Shown piece after piece: positions 53,653-62,874 of a DNA stretch of 64,000 nucleotides; within the stretch, counting starts at the first letter, position 1, and the number at the start of each line of letters is the position of its first letter. Source of the DNA: Pseudaquabacterium terrae. GTDB taxonomy: Bacteria > Pseudomonadota > Gammaproteobacteria > Burkholderiales > Burkholderiaceae_C. A program made the position numbers and the translations under genes. Location: assembly GCF_013266755.1 (NCBI RefSeq), contig NZ_JABRWJ010000011.1:1-64000 (forward strand), read 5' to 3'. The notes beneath the pieces were generated by a model that searched no databases, was not told the origin of the DNA, and saw only the letters and a list, made by a program, of their open reading frames with translations.

Positions 53653-55208
53653 GACTTTTCTCCTTGCACGACATCACCGCGCCATGCGGCGAAGTTCTTC
53701 TGGTCTTCCGAGCCTTCGAAGTCGAGGTTGTCCCGGCCGATCTCCAGCTGGTAGTGCTTCAGCACCGCGAGCAGCGGGTCGAAGCCTTCGGCCGTCGGGT
53801 CGGTGCCGGGGTCGAAGCAGTGGCCCTGGTAGATCTGGTGCACCGGCAGCCAGCTCTGCACGTACTTCTCCGGCTCGTCGTCGAAGATCTCCTTGCAGTG
53901 GTCGCTGCAGAAGTGGTGCTTGTTGCCGCGCCAGTCGCTCTCGCGGTAACTGATCTTGGTGGCGTCGCCGGGCTCGGTGAACAGCATCGGGATCTGGCAG
54001 GTGTTGCACAGCATCGGCAGCGTCTTGTTGTAGAAGCGCTGGCCGGCCTGCTGCCGTTCGCGGTAGAACTCGAGCCGCGGGCGATAGAGCTGGTCGAAGC
54101 TCGTCGGGTACTTCTCCGCCAGCCAGTCCATCTCCTCGTCGGTCGGCACCCAGGTGTGGAAGGCCGCGGCGCCGCTGTAGTTGTAGAAGGTGTTCCAGGC
54201 TTGGTGGCTGATGTGGTCCTTGCCTTCGCAGGCGTCCTTCCAGCCTTTGGGCTCGCGAATCCCGTAGCGGGCCAGGTCCTTGAACAGCGCGCCGCCGTTC
54301 TGCTCGGCGTACATCTCCCAGGCTTCCTTCCAGCTCATCACGCGCTTGGGCAGCATGTAGTCCTGCATCATGGCCACCAGCGTCAACAGCCGGTAGCCGC
54401 GCCAGAACCACTTGTCGATCCACTTCTGCACGATCGGCACGTTGGCCGGGTCCTGTTCCAGCAGGAACTTGATGCACTCGATGCCCAGCGTCATGTGGCG
54501 GCTCTCGTCGCTCTGCGCGCTGAAGCCGAAGGTCACGGTGGACATGTCGCCGTTGTGCGCCGCGCCACTCATGAAGGGTACGAACAGCAGGTTGGTCAGC
54601 ACGTACTCGAACGAGAAACTGACGGCGACCAGGAACTCGAACGGCCCGCCGGTGATCGCGTCCTCGAAGAAGGACTTCGGCACCGACAGGTACCAGACGC
54701 GGTCGAACCAGTGGTTCGAGTGGTGCAGGCCGTTGAAGTACTTGTTGTAGTGCGAGAGCGCGTGGGTCTCGGTCTGGTAGTGGCGCAGCTCGTCGATCGA
54801 CTGCATCTGCGCGGCCACGCGAGCCCCTTCGCCGGTGAACTGGCGGCCGATGTGCGCGAAGCCCCGGTGCGCGTAGTACTCCAGCGGCGTCACGCCCTGG
54901 ATGAAGAGCTTCAGCGCGTTGACGTAGCGGGCATCGCTGATGCCGAGCTGGCCGTTGTTCTGCGCGAAGGCCTCGATCACCGCGTAGAGCTTCTTCTCCT
55001 TCTCGCCCTGGTACTTCCAGTACGCGTCCATGGTCAGGCGGAACGGGTCCTGCCACTGGTCCCAGTCATGGACCTTGATGCCCTCGTACTTGTCGTACGG
55101 GAACACCTTGTCCATCGCCTGGTAGGTGGTCTCCCAGCCCAGGCCGCGAGTCATCGCCGCGTAGCGATCCTTCAGACCGAGCTTCTTCTTGACGACACGG
55201 GTGTCCAT
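53649..55208 (-). CDS. dmpN: Phenol hydroxylase large oxygenase subunit P3 (alpha)
   Basis: A 519-residue catalytic subunit that hydroxylates phenol to catechol at a carboxylate-bridged di-iron centre. The two iron-binding helices show SIDELRHYQTETHALSH and AQSDESRHMTLGIECIK. C-terminal motifs include MLCNTCQIPMLF and HFCSDHCKEIFDDEP, a cysteine-rich extension usual for DmpN. It is complete and lies between dmpM and dmpO. Substrate range cannot be read from the sequence. Confidence 0.97.
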   Translation of the reverse strand: MDTRVVKKKLGLKDRYAAMTRGLGWETTYQAMDKVFPYDKYEGIKVHDWDQWQDPFRLTMDAYWKYQGEKEKKLYAVIEAFAQNNGQLGISDARYVNALKLFIQGVTPLEYYAHRGFAHIGRQFTGEGARVAAQMQSIDELRHYQTETHALSHYNKYFNGLHHSNHWFDRVWYLSVPKSFFEDAITGGPFEFLVAVSFSFEYVLTNLLFVPFMSGAAHNGDMSTVTFGFSAQSDESRHMTLGIECIKFLLEQDPANVPIVQKWIDKWFWRGYRLLTLVAMMQDYMLPKRVMSWKEAWEMYAEQNGGALFKDLARYGIREPKGWKDACEGKDHISHQAWNTFYNYSGAAAFHTWVPTDEEMDWLAEKYPTSFDQLYRPRLEFYRERQQAGQRFYNKTLPMLCNTCQIPMLFTEPGDATKISYRESDWRGNKHHFCSDHCKEIFDDEPEKYVQSWLPVHQIYQGHCFDPGTDPTAEGFDPLLAVLKHYQLEIGRDNLDFEGSEDQKNFAAWRGDVVQGEKS

Positions 55209-55222
55209 TGCTTGTCTCCTGT

Positions 55223-55492
55223 TCAGTGCTTCCAGCTCAACGTGAGCTGGTCGTCGTCTTCATCGATGTGGCCCGACAGGGTCACGAGATTCACGTGCAG
55301 CGCCTGCAGGTCGTAGGGGCGGCCCGTCAGTTCCTCGATCGTTGCGCGGCGGATCTGCAGGCTGTTCGGCGCGTCGATCTTCACGAGGCCGGGCGAGTGC
55401 ACGACCACGGCGGCGGGGTTGTCAGCGACGATGGCCTCGACCACGGGCCGCGACTCCTCGTTGTGCTGGAAGGCGATGAACACGTTGGACAT
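55223..55492 (-). CDS. dmpM: Phenol hydroxylase regulatory protein P2
   Basis: An 89-residue cofactorless effector protein needed for full hydroxylase turnover. It matches the DmpM/MmoB family in length and in the opening SNVFIAFQHNEESRPVVEAI, RRATIEELTGRPYDLQAL and acidic tail IDEDDDQLTLSWKH. It sits between dmpL and dmpN with short gaps, in the usual order. Confidence 0.95.
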   Translation of the reverse strand: MSNVFIAFQHNEESRPVVEAIVADNPAAVVVHSPGLVKIDAPNSLQIRRATIEELTGRPYDLQALHVNLVTLSGHIDEDDDQLTLSWKH

Positions 55493-55536
55493 GAAGGGGG
55501 CTCCTTGAGGCGATTCAGGCGACTCGGTCAGTGGAT

Positions 55537-56532
55537 TCAGCCGCGCAGGCCTGCCTTGCGGCAGCGTTCGGCGAGCTGCGTGGCGGCGTCGTCGAGCGCC
55601 TGGCTGCCGGCATCACCCAGGGCGAGGCGGGCGACCGGCGCCAGCGCGGCCTGCGCACGCTCGGTCCAGGCCTGCACCCAGGCCGAGATCTGCAGCGCAT
55701 TGGCTTCGGATTCGGCGGCAGCGACCTTGATCACCGCATCGACCCAGCGCGCGCTCTCGTCGTGCCATTCGGGCATGAAGGCGGTCAGCATGGCCACCGC
55801 GGTGCCGCCCTGCAGCGCGAGGTGGTCGTCGACGAAGCTGCCGTAGACCAGCGGGTACAGCAGGCCGTCCAGCGCCAGGTTCTGCGCGACGAACAGCTCG
55901 AACGGGTCTTGCACGACCAGCGTGTCTTCGACGCAGCGGCGCAGCACCTGCCAGTGCGCATCGTCCAGCCAAGCCGCCTTGCCCGCATCGAGCACCGACG
56001 GATCGTCGAGCGCGAGCCCCAGTCGCGTCAGGTACTGCGCCACGCCCAGGTTGTCCATCGCGTGGAACATCGCCGGCGCGGTGAACGCCGTGCCGTAGCC
56101 GTAGGCGCAGATGCTCGCGTTGTTCATGTTCGCGCCCCAGGCGGCGTGGCGCAGCGGCATCAGCACCTGCAGGGCTTTCTGGCGCAGCGCATCGGGGATC
56201 TTGTCGACCATGCCGCGCGACTCGACGAACTGGAAGTTGGACTCGATCGCGTCCTGCTGGCGCGCGCGCGCCATGGCCCAGGCCGCGTAGTAGAACTGGC
56301 GCGGATCCTTCAGGACGTACCAGTCGGCGAGCACGATCTTGCTGCGCGAGGCATCGAAGATCTCGTGCGACGGGTCCCAGGTCGGGCGGTAGTGGAAATT
56401 GGCCGAGGGCTGCGCGCCGTAGGTGGCCTCCTGGTAGCGCGAGGCCGGCTTGTCGTCGCCGACATAACTGGCCACGTGAGCGTATGTGTTGCGCAGCGGC
56501 TTGATCTCGCGCGCTTGCAGGTCGATGTTCAT
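55537..56532 (-). CDS. dmpL: Phenol hydroxylase subunit P1 (beta)
   Basis: A 331-residue subunit starting MNIDLQAREIKPLRNTYAHV at 56532. It has the ferritin-like helical fold of di-iron oxygenase beta subunits but lacks metal ligands. Typical blocks are YRPTWDPSHEIFDASRSKIV and DWYVLKDPRQFYYAAWAMAR. It scaffolds the DmpN dimer. Length agrees with DmpL. It begins 50 bases after dmpK. Confidence 0.95.
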   Translation of the reverse strand: MNIDLQAREIKPLRNTYAHVASYVGDDKPASRYQEATYGAQPSANFHYRPTWDPSHEIFDASRSKIVLADWYVLKDPRQFYYAAWAMARARQQDAIESNFQFVESRGMVDKIPDALRQKALQVLMPLRHAAWGANMNNASICAYGYGTAFTAPAMFHAMDNLGVAQYLTRLGLALDDPSVLDAGKAAWLDDAHWQVLRRCVEDTLVVQDPFELFVAQNLALDGLLYPLVYGSFVDDHLALQGGTAVAMLTAFMPEWHDESARWVDAVIKVAAAESEANALQISAWVQAWTERAQAALAPVARLALGDAGSQALDDAATQLAERCRKAGLRG

Positions 56533-56582
56533 CGTGCGGGTCTCCTGGGCTTGTCGTGCGGGAAGTGATCGGGGCCCGGCGC

Positions 56583-56804
56583 TCAAGCGTCGAGCCGCTG
56601 CACGCGGTTGGCGGTGCAGAACGCGGTGAAGGCGGGAACGGGCAGCAGCAGTTCGACCGCCAGCTCGGGCCAGCCGATCGCGAACTCGAAGGCCACCAGG
56701 CCGTCCGGCCGTTGCTCGATCACGCGCACGAAGCGCTGCGTGGTGTCGACGGTGGGCAGCTGTTGGGGCTGCGCTGCGAAGGGGGCGAAGCGTTGGGCGG
56801 ACAT
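56583..56804 (-). CDS. dmpK: Phenol hydroxylase assembly protein P0
   Basis: A small protein (73 residues from the ATG at 56804, 76 from 56813). The core RFVRVIEQRPDGLVAFEFAI then GWPELAVELLLPVPAFTAFC matches the DmpK/PhK assembly factor, which helps load iron into the hydroxylase. DmpK of Pseudomonas is about 90 residues; here the C-terminus stops soon after NRVQRLDA. The start at 56804 falls almost at the transcription start predicted from the adjacent sigma-54 promoter. The mRNA may therefore be nearly leaderless, or a different promoter is used. It is the first gene of the operon. Confidence 0.85.
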   Translation of the reverse strand: MSAQRFAPFAAQPQQLPTVDTTQRFVRVIEQRPDGLVAFEFAIGWPELAVELLLPVPAFTAFCTANRVQRLDA

Positions 56805-56815
56805 GCCAAGCACAA

Positions 56816-56832
56816 CGCAGAGAGCGTGCCAG
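56816..56832 (-). promoter_or_regulatory. Sigma-54 promoter of the dmp operon
   Basis: The minus strand reads CTGGCACGCTCTCTGCG. This has the invariant GG (-24) and GC (-12) with correct spacing and fits YTGGCACGNNNNTTGCW with one mismatch. It lies directly upstream of dmpK and 210-225 bases from the divergent dmpR gene, whose product is a sigma-54 activator. The predicted start is near 56805. No exact DmpR upstream activating palindrome was seen in 56833-57040. Confidence 0.8.
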
Positions 56833-57040
56833 TTCGGCCCGGCGTCGCCCGGAATCTCGATAATCTAAGGGTTACCCCCAAGATGTCATGCCGTGACAGC
56901 GCAATCAGCCCCGGCCGGGACGACACGCCCCATCGTCCGCCCGGAACTTTGCGCTGCGCAGCATGAGCTTTTGGTCATGCCTCGCGGCGGGAAAGTGATG
57001 ATTTGATGACCTCGGTGGGCGGATCCCCGCTGGACAAAGA

Positions 57041-58750
57041 GTGGCTGTTATCGATAATTCACCCATGACTGGGCAAACCCCGCCACCGCTCCCTCCCGAC
57101 GCCGACCTGCGCCGCATGGTCCATTTCTCGGCCGGCGACGGGCGCATCTGGCTCGCCGGCCAACGCATGCTTCTGGTCCATGCCGCCGCGCTCGGTGAGT
57201 TGCGACGTGAACTGATGGGCACCATCGGTCGCGAGCAGACGCGCCGCCTGCTGATGCGCGCCGGCTATTCATCGGGCGAGCGCGACGCGCGGCTGGCGCG
57301 CCAAGTGCGCGGCGACGCATCGGTGCTGGACATGTTCGCCGTCGGCCCGCAGCTGCACATGCTGGAAGGCGCGGTACAGGTCACCCCCGAGTCCTGCGAG
57401 ATCGACGTGGCCGCCGGCCGCTTCCACGGCGTGTTCCGCTGGGATCACTCCTGGGAGGTCGAGACGCATGTGCGCAACTTCGGCCCGCAAAGCGAACCGG
57501 TGTGCTGGATGCTGCTGGGCTATGCCTCGGGCTACACCAGCGCCTTCATGGGCCGGCCGACGCTGTTCAAGGAAGTGGCCTGCGCCGCCTGCGGTCAGCC
57601 CAACTGCCGCATCGAAGGCCGCGTACTGCCCGACTGGCCCGATGCCGAGGTGATGGCGCGCGACTACGCCGAAGACTCGATGATCGTGCGCCTGGAGGAC
57701 CTGCAGTCGCAGGTCGACACGTTGCGCTCGACGCTGCAGCCGGCCGACGAACTGGGCCCCCTGATCGGTCGCTCCAAAGCCTTCGACGCCGCCGCGCTGC
57801 TGCTGCGCAAGGCCGCGGCGACGCAGGTGACGGTGCTGCTGACCGGTGAGACCGGCGTCGGCAAGGAGCGCTTTGCGCGCGCGCTGCATGCGATGAGCCC
57901 GCGCGCGGGCAAGGCCTTCGTCGCGGTCAACTGCGCGGCGCTGCCGGCCGATCTGATCGAGAGCGAGCTGTTCGGCGCCGAGAAGGGCGCCTTCACCGGC
58001 GCCGGTGCTGCACGGCCCGGCCGCTTCGAACGGGCCGACGGCGGCACGCTGATGCTGGACGAACTCGGCGAGCTGCCGCTGACCGCGCAGGCCAAGCTGC
58101 TGCGGGTGCTGCAGCAGGGCGAGATCGAGCGCCTGGGCGGCACGCAGACGCGCAAGGTCGACGTGCGCGTGGTCGCAGCCACCAACGTCGACCTGCAGGC
58201 CGCGGTGGCCAGCGGCCGCTTCCGCAGCGACCTGATGTACCGGCTCAACGTCTACCCGATCCGCATTCCGCCGCTGCGCGAGCGCGCCGACGACATCGAG
58301 CCGCTCGCGGCGCACCTGCTGGCCCGCTTCTGCGCGCTGCACGGCAAGAGCGTGCCCGGCTTCACCGACCGCGCGCTCGATGCGATGCGCGGCTACCCGT
58401 GGCCCGGCAACGTGCGCGAGCTCGAGAACCTGATCGAGCGCGGCGTGATCCTCGCCAGCCCCGGCGAGCCGGTGGACGTGCACGAGCTGTTCCCCACGCT
58501 GCCTGGCCAGCCGCCGGTGACGGTCAATGCCGCCGGCGAACTGGTGCGCAGCGCGCCCAGCGGCAGCCCGGCGCTGTACGACGAGATGATCGGCCGCGGC
58601 CTCAGCCTGGACGGACTCGAGGACGCGCTGATCCAGGAGGCCGTGGCGCGCGCCGGAGGCAACCTGGCCGCGGCCGCGCGCGCGCTTGGCCTGACCCGGC
58701 CGCAGTTGAGCTACCGGCTGCAGCGCGTGCGCGACCGCGCGAAGGAGTGA
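57041..58750 (+). CDS. dmpR: Phenol-responsive sigma-54 activator
   Basis: A 569-residue regulator of the DmpR/MopR/XylR type, with a GTG start at 57041. Residues 20-200 form the phenol sensor. Counted from this start, His106 and Trp134 and the zinc set Cys155, Glu178, Cys181 and Cys189 fall at the same numbers as those reported for MopR. That supports phenol sensing and the start choice. Residues 235-475 form the AAA+ domain with GETGVGKE and GAFTGA. A Fis-type helix-turn-helix closes the protein. It binds phenol, releases repression and drives the divergent dmpK promoter. The next gene overlaps its ribosome-binding region. Confidence 0.95.
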   Translation: MAVIDNSPMTGQTPPPLPPDADLRRMVHFSAGDGRIWLAGQRMLLVHAAALGELRRELMGTIGREQTRRLLMRAGYSSGERDARLARQVRGDASVLDMFAVGPQLHMLEGAVQVTPESCEIDVAAGRFHGVFRWDHSWEVETHVRNFGPQSEPVCWMLLGYASGYTSAFMGRPTLFKEVACAACGQPNCRIEGRVLPDWPDAEVMARDYAEDSMIVRLEDLQSQVDTLRSTLQPADELGPLIGRSKAFDAAALLLRKAAATQVTVLLTGETGVGKERFARALHAMSPRAGKAFVAVNCAALPADLIESELFGAEKGAFTGAGAARPGRFERADGGTLMLDELGELPLTAQAKLLRVLQQGEIERLGGTQTRKVDVRVVAATNVDLQAAVASGRFRSDLMYRLNVYPIRIPPLRERADDIEPLAAHLLARFCALHGKSVPGFTDRALDAMRGYPWPGNVRELENLIERGVILASPGEPVDVHELFPTLPGQPPVTVNAAGELVRSAPSGSPALYDEMIGRGLSLDGLEDALIQEAVARAGGNLAAAARALGLTRPQLSYRLQRVRDRAKE

Positions 58751-58754
58751 GTTG

Positions 58755-59489
58755 ATGGCCAAGCGGGCACTCCTCGCGCTGGTCGACGACAAGACCGATG
58801 GCGACGCAGATGCGGGCGGCACCGCCTCGCGCACGCTGATCGAGCGCAGCTACCAACGGCTGCGCGACGACATCGTCGAGGGCCGGCTCGGGCCCGGCGA
58901 GAAGCTGCGCGTGGAGCACCTGAAGGCGCGCTACGAGGTCGGTGCCGGCACCTTGCGTGAGGCGATCACCCGGCTGGTCAGCGACGCGCTGGTGGTGGCC
59001 GAGGGCCAGCGCGGATTCCGCGTCGCTCCGATGGCCCTGGCCGATCTGGAGGACCTGACGCGCCTGCGGCTGCACATCGAGATCGACGCGCTGCGCCAGT
59101 CGATCCGGCGCGGCGATGCCGCATGGCGCGCGCAACTGCAGCAGGCATTCAGCGAGCTGTCGGCGTTCGAGCAGCCAATACGCCCCGAGCAGCGACCGCG
59201 CTGGGAGCAGCTCAATGCGCGCTTTCATGAGGCACTGATCGCCGCCTGCGATTCGCCGTGGACCATGAAGGTGCTGCGCCTGCTGGGCCGCCACAGCGAA
59301 CGCTACCGGCGCTTCGCCATCGGCCTGGCCGACGACAGCCGTGACGTGCACGCGGAGCACCGACAAATCTTCGAGATGGCGATGTCGGGGCAGGAGGCCC
59401 GTGCTGCGCTGGCCCTCGAGGTTCACATCCGCTCCACGCCCGACCAGCTGGCGCGAGCGAACAAAGGAGGTTGGATCCCTGGCTTCTAG
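58755..59489 (+). CDS. GntR-family regulator with FCD domain
   Basis: A 244-residue regulator. The ATG at 58755 is chosen because aaggag lies 8-13 bases before it, within the dmpR stop region. Residues 25-95 form a GntR winged helix (SYQRLRDDIVEGRLGPGEKL, VGAGTLREAITRLVSDALV). Residues 100-225 form the all-helical FCD ligand-binding domain. It is co-transcribed with dmpR at a 4-base distance, so it may adjust phenol or downstream acid metabolism. The ligand is unknown. Confidence 0.9.
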   Translation: MAKRALLALVDDKTDGDADAGGTASRTLIERSYQRLRDDIVEGRLGPGEKLRVEHLKARYEVGAGTLREAITRLVSDALVVAEGQRGFRVAPMALADLEDLTRLRLHIEIDALRQSIRRGDAAWRAQLQQAFSELSAFEQPIRPEQRPRWEQLNARFHEALIAACDSPWTMKVLRLLGRHSERYRRFAIGLADDSRDVHAEHRQIFEMAMSGQEARAALALEVHIRSTPDQLARANKGGWIPGF

Positions 59490-59585
59490 GGCTGTTGCGC
59501 GCTCAGCCGTGCTTCACGGCCACCGGCTTGAAGTCCGTCCGGGCCGCGTGATGGAATCGATGACCAGCATCAAGGAGATGCAAAC

Positions 59586-59933
59586 ATGATGATGGACTGG
59601 AACGCCTACCGCGATCAGATCAACGCAGCAGTGAGAGGAATGTCAGCCGCCAATCCGGACTTGGTGAGAGCGTATGCCGGACTTTCTCATGCCAACGCCA
59701 AGTCCAGCCACCTTGACTTCAAGACGCGCGAACTGATCGCACTGGCCGTCGCGGTGAGCTTGCGCTGCGACGGATGCATCAATGCCCATACCGAGGCGGC
59801 CATCAAGGCGGGCGCGTCGAAGGAAGAGATCGTCGATGCGCTCGGCGTCGCCATCATGGTCAACGCCGGCGCCGCGATGGTCTACTCGGCGCGCACCATC
59901 GACGCCTACGACGCGAAGTCAGCCGGGCAGTGA
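59586..59933 (+). CDS. Carboxymuconolactone decarboxylase-family protein
   Basis: A 115-residue AhpD/CMD-like protein. The conserved redox pair and histidine are seen as Cys61, Cys64 and His68 in CDGCINAH, with the flanking helix FKTRELIALAVAVSLR. AhpD-type proteins reduce peroxides or act as alkylhydroperoxidase partners; true carboxymuconolactone decarboxylases lack the CxxC. The redox role is therefore more likely. Three ATG codons in a row leave the exact start open. It lies 96 bases after the GntR gene. Confidence 0.88.
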   Translation: MMMDWNAYRDQINAAVRGMSAANPDLVRAYAGLSHANAKSSHLDFKTRELIALAVAVSLRCDGCINAHTEAAIKAGASKEEIVDALGVAIMVNAGAAMVYSARTIDAYDAKSAGQ

Positions 59934-59936
59934 TGA

Positions 59937-61346
59937 TCAGGCAAGCGCTTTCGCGATGGTTCCCACCGTCTTGAGCGCGGCTTCGAAGCGCTTGTTGTCC
60001 GGGTGGCCAAAGTTCACCCGCACATGGTGCCTGTATCGGTGGTCCGCAGAAAACAGGTGACCTGGAGCCAGGCTGATGTCGTGGGACAGCGCCAAGCGGT
60101 GCAGTTCCAGCGCGTCGACGGTCTTGGGCAACTCGACCCACACGAAGTAGCCACCTTCCGGTTGTGTCACCTTCGTGCCGGCGGGGAAGCACTTCGCGAT
60201 CGCGCGCAATACGACGTATCGCTGCTTCGCCAGGGTGGCCCGCAACTGTCGCAGATGCCTGTCGTAACCGCCGTGCCGCAGGTACTCGCTCAAGCCCTCT
60301 TGCGATGGTACGGGCGCTCCAAGTGAGCTCATGAGCTTGAGCCGGGCAACGTCCTTGGCGAATCGGCCTGCCGCCGCCCATCCCACGCGGTAGCCGGGCG
60401 CCAGCGACTTCGAGAAGGAACTGCAGTGCATGACCAGGCCGGTGCGGTCCCAGGCCTTGGCAGGCTTGGGCTTGTGTGAGCCGAAGTACAGCTCACCATA
60501 AACGTCGTCTTCGATGAGAGGCACCTGGTGCTTGGTCAGCAGTTCCACCAGCGCTTGCTTCGAACTGTCCGGCATCAGACTTCCAAGCGGGTTCTGGAAG
60601 TTCGGCATCAGCCAGCAGGCCTTCACCGCGTGCCGCTCCAACACTGCGGCCAACGCCGCCACGTCGACCCCGGATCGCGGATGCGTCGCAATCTCCACGG
60701 CGCGCAGGTTGTGACGCTCGAGGGCCTGGAGTGCACCATAGAAAGTCGGCGACTCCACGGCCACCAGGTCTCCGGGCTTGGTCACAGCGCCCAGGCACAG
60801 GCTCAGCGCCTCCATGGCGCCATTGGTGATGACCAACTCTTCCGTGTCGACACCGCAGCCCATCGCCAGGTAGCGAAGACCGATCTGGCGTCGCAGTGCC
60901 GGGCTCCCCGGAGACAGGTCCTCGACCGTGCGCCACGGGTCCAGCCGTCGGACTGCCCTGCCGAGGGCGACTGCCAGCTTTGGCAAGGGAAACAGGGTCG
61001 GACTGGGGAAGGCAGAGCCCAGCGGCACCAGCGTTCTGTTCTTGGCATCGCCGAGCACGTGGAAAACCAGCTCGGAGACTTCGACCGCTCGTTCATTTGT
61101 CACCGGTGTCGAGGCTTCGGGCTCGATCTGCTGGGCGATGCCGTGACTGACGAAGTAACCGGACCGCGGGCGCGCCTCGATCAAGCCGCGCGCTTCCAGC
61201 AGGTAGTACGCCTCGAACACGGTCGAAGGGCTGACCCCGCGACTTCGGCTGGTCTCTCGGACCGAAGGAAGTCGCTCACCGGGGAGGAGCTGGCCCTTGG
61301 TGATGGTCTCTGCGACCTCCCGGGCCAAGGCTTCGTAGCGTTTCAT
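59937..61346 (-). CDS. MocR-type regulator (GntR helix-turn-helix plus aminotransferase domain)
   Basis: A 469-residue protein. Residues 1-70 form a GntR winged helix (RLPSVRETSRSRGVSPSTVF). Residues 95-469 form a class I aminotransferase fold with NGAMEALSLCLGAV, the DDVYGELYFG strand and a PLP-lysine in SSFSKSLAPGYRVGWA. MocR regulators bind PLP and control genes for vitamin B6, GABA, taurine or amino-acid use. It is transcribed toward the CMD gene, and its start faces DUF2970 divergently across about 200 bases. The target is unknown. Confidence 0.92.
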   Translation of the reverse strand: MKRYEALAREVAETITKGQLLPGERLPSVRETSRSRGVSPSTVFEAYYLLEARGLIEARPRSGYFVSHGIAQQIEPEASTPVTNERAVEVSELVFHVLGDAKNRTLVPLGSAFPSPTLFPLPKLAVALGRAVRRLDPWRTVEDLSPGSPALRRQIGLRYLAMGCGVDTEELVITNGAMEALSLCLGAVTKPGDLVAVESPTFYGALQALERHNLRAVEIATHPRSGVDVAALAAVLERHAVKACWLMPNFQNPLGSLMPDSSKQALVELLTKHQVPLIEDDVYGELYFGSHKPKPAKAWDRTGLVMHCSSFSKSLAPGYRVGWAAAGRFAKDVARLKLMSSLGAPVPSQEGLSEYLRHGGYDRHLRQLRATLAKQRYVVLRAIAKCFPAGTKVTQPEGGYFVWVELPKTVDALELHRLALSHDISLAPGHLFSADHRYRHHVRVNFGHPDNKRFEAALKTVGTIAKALA

Positions 61347-61544
61347 GCTGGAGCAGTTGCTGGATCAGCAATTCTCATCTGATATGACCAATATAGGCAG
61401 ACTGCAAACTGTACTGAATGCCATCGTTCACCGCGAAATGACCGGATCACGGACTATCTGATACGCAGTTTCTTCCATCAACTGAGTCTGGGTACTTTCC
61501 TCGTGCCGTGGCACAGTTCAGTGCAGGAAGCGAGGTCTTGGCGT

Positions 61545-61736
61545 ATGGAAACCCTGATCAATGTACGGAACGTGTTGTGGGCCTTCTTTGGCGTCGGACG
61601 GCGGAGCGCGGCCAGCGACCAACTGGCCCGGGGTAAGCCAGTGGTGCTGATCGCCACAGCCCTTGTCCTGGCTGCCTTGTTCGGCCTGACCTTGTGGGGG
61701 CTGGCCAACGTCGCGGTGCATTCCCTGAGCGGCTAG
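61545..61736 (+). CDS. DUF2970 small membrane protein
   Basis: A 63-residue protein from the ATG at 61545. The motif VLWAFFGVGRRSA followed by one membrane helix (PVVLIATALVLAALFGLTLW) is that of DUF2970, a short inner-membrane family of beta-proteobacteria. Function is unknown. A longer start at 61503 would add a non-hydrophobic leader without a ribosome-binding site and is less likely. Confidence 0.78.
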   Translation: METLINVRNVLWAFFGVGRRSAASDQLARGKPVVLIATALVLAALFGLTLWGLANVAVHSLSG

Positions 61737-61796
61737 AACTCTCGCATCCGCTGAATGGGTTTGCCCCGCCGACATGGGGCAAGGCGTCTCAGGCAT

Positions 61797-62009
61797 CTAT
61801 CCTGCACTGGCGGGCAACCGCGCGCCGTGCGTCACCGCGAGTTGCGCTGCGCGTTCGACGGCCGCAACTGAGGTCTTGGAGAAGTCGGTGGCGACCACAA
61901 TGTGGCGACGCTCGCTGGACGTGGCGGGACTGATGGGATCACTTGCTGGGAAGGTCTCGCGCAGCGCTTCGTCGATCAGCCATTCCTGATGTGCGAAACG
62001 CAGCGCCAC
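61797..62009 (-). pseudogene. Universal stress protein, N-terminal fragment
   Basis: The frame gives HIVVATDFSKTSVAAVERAA then QLAVTHGARL, the first strand and helix of a universal stress protein (UspA family). It is preceded by a short DEALRETFPASDP motif common in small proteins. A stop follows directly after GARLPASAG, and the rest of the ~140-residue fold is missing. The start and the odd fused leader suggest a rearrangement. About 230 bases to the right (62010-62237) hold no recognised gene. Confidence 0.55.
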
Positions 62010-62237
62010 GTCCCATCCTCGATCACGACTTTGCGGCCGCTTATCGCCGCAGCCTTGCTCAAGACGCTGGCCCGATGTCCGTGTTGCCTACGCGCAAACG
62101 CAAGGCGACTCTTTTGACAGTAAGACTAGCTTTGGGGAGACGCCTTTGCCGGCGGGCCTGCGTCTCGCCGAAGGCGAATGAGACGATCCATTCGAAGGTT
62201 GCCGTATCAAGGCTGAACGGTGCGCGATGGCGAGCCT

Positions 62238-62810
62238 TCAGGTCTTGCGCGGCAGCACGGTCAGCACACGCACGATGAAGGCGTGCAGCTCTGTCATGTA
62301 GGTCTGCAAGAACTTCTTCGTGCCTTCGTCGGTGACCTCGCCGTCGGGGGTGATGAGCTCGGGCTTGAACTGGATGTACGCCTCGACCTGATTCATCAGC
62401 GGCGAATTGCAGAAGCACAGCACGCCGCGCAGGCTCTGCTGCGCCACGGCGGTGCCGATGGCACCCGGCGAAGTACCGATCACGGCCGAAGGCTTCTGCG
62501 CGAAGGAGTTCTTGCCCCAGGGCCGGCTCGCCCAGTCGATGGCATTCTTCAATCCACCGGGGATCGAGCGGTTGAATTCGGGCGTCACGAAGAGGACCGC
62601 GTCGACGTCGGCAATGGCCTGCTTGAAGGCGCGGGCCACCGGGGGGTAGTCGGAGTCGTAGTCCTGGCTGTACAGCGGCAGATCCTTGATCGCGATCTCG
62701 CTCAAAACCAGTTCGGGCGGCGCCAGCTTCACGAGCGCCTTGGCTAGCAGACGGTTGATTGACGTCGAGGACAGGCTCCCGACGAAATATCCGACCTTGT
62801 AGGTGGCCAT
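62238..62810 (-). CDS. NADPH-dependent FMN reductase
   Basis: A 190-residue flavodoxin-like oxidoreductase, starting MATYKVGYFVGSLSSTSINR at 62810. The FMN-binding loop GSLSSTSINR and the family motif TPEFNRSIPGGLKNAIDWAS are present. It probably reduces FMN, quinones or azo/nitro compounds with NADPH. It is cytoplasmic and dimeric by family. It is monocistronic as seen here. Confidence 0.92.
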   Translation of the reverse strand: MATYKVGYFVGSLSSTSINRLLAKALVKLAPPELVLSEIAIKDLPLYSQDYDSDYPPVARAFKQAIADVDAVLFVTPEFNRSIPGGLKNAIDWASRPWGKNSFAQKPSAVIGTSPGAIGTAVAQQSLRGVLCFCNSPLMNQVEAYIQFKPELITPDGEVTDEGTKKFLQTYMTELHAFIVRVLTVLPRKT

Positions 62811-62874
62811 GCGTGGCTCCTGGACAGTGTGAAGGGGCGCTGGTTGTACGCCCGCGCCGGCCACTCCACAAGGC

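Noticed and set aside
53664-55316. A long plus-strand open frame of 550 codons opposite dmpN and dmpM
   Set aside because: It is the mirror of well-conserved minus-strand genes. Its product is rich in Val/Leu/Arg/His without any domain, as expected of the antisense frame in GC-rich DNA.
56833-57040. DmpR upstream activating palindromes
   Set aside because: Some AT-rich partial repeats (tgatgatttgatga, ttatcgataa) exist, but none matches the known DmpR/XylR site well enough to annotate.
57269-58834. A 521-codon minus-strand open frame opposite dmpR
   Set aside because: It is opposite an intact, motif-complete dmpR. The translation is Ala/Arg/Gln/Leu-rich with no family resemblance.
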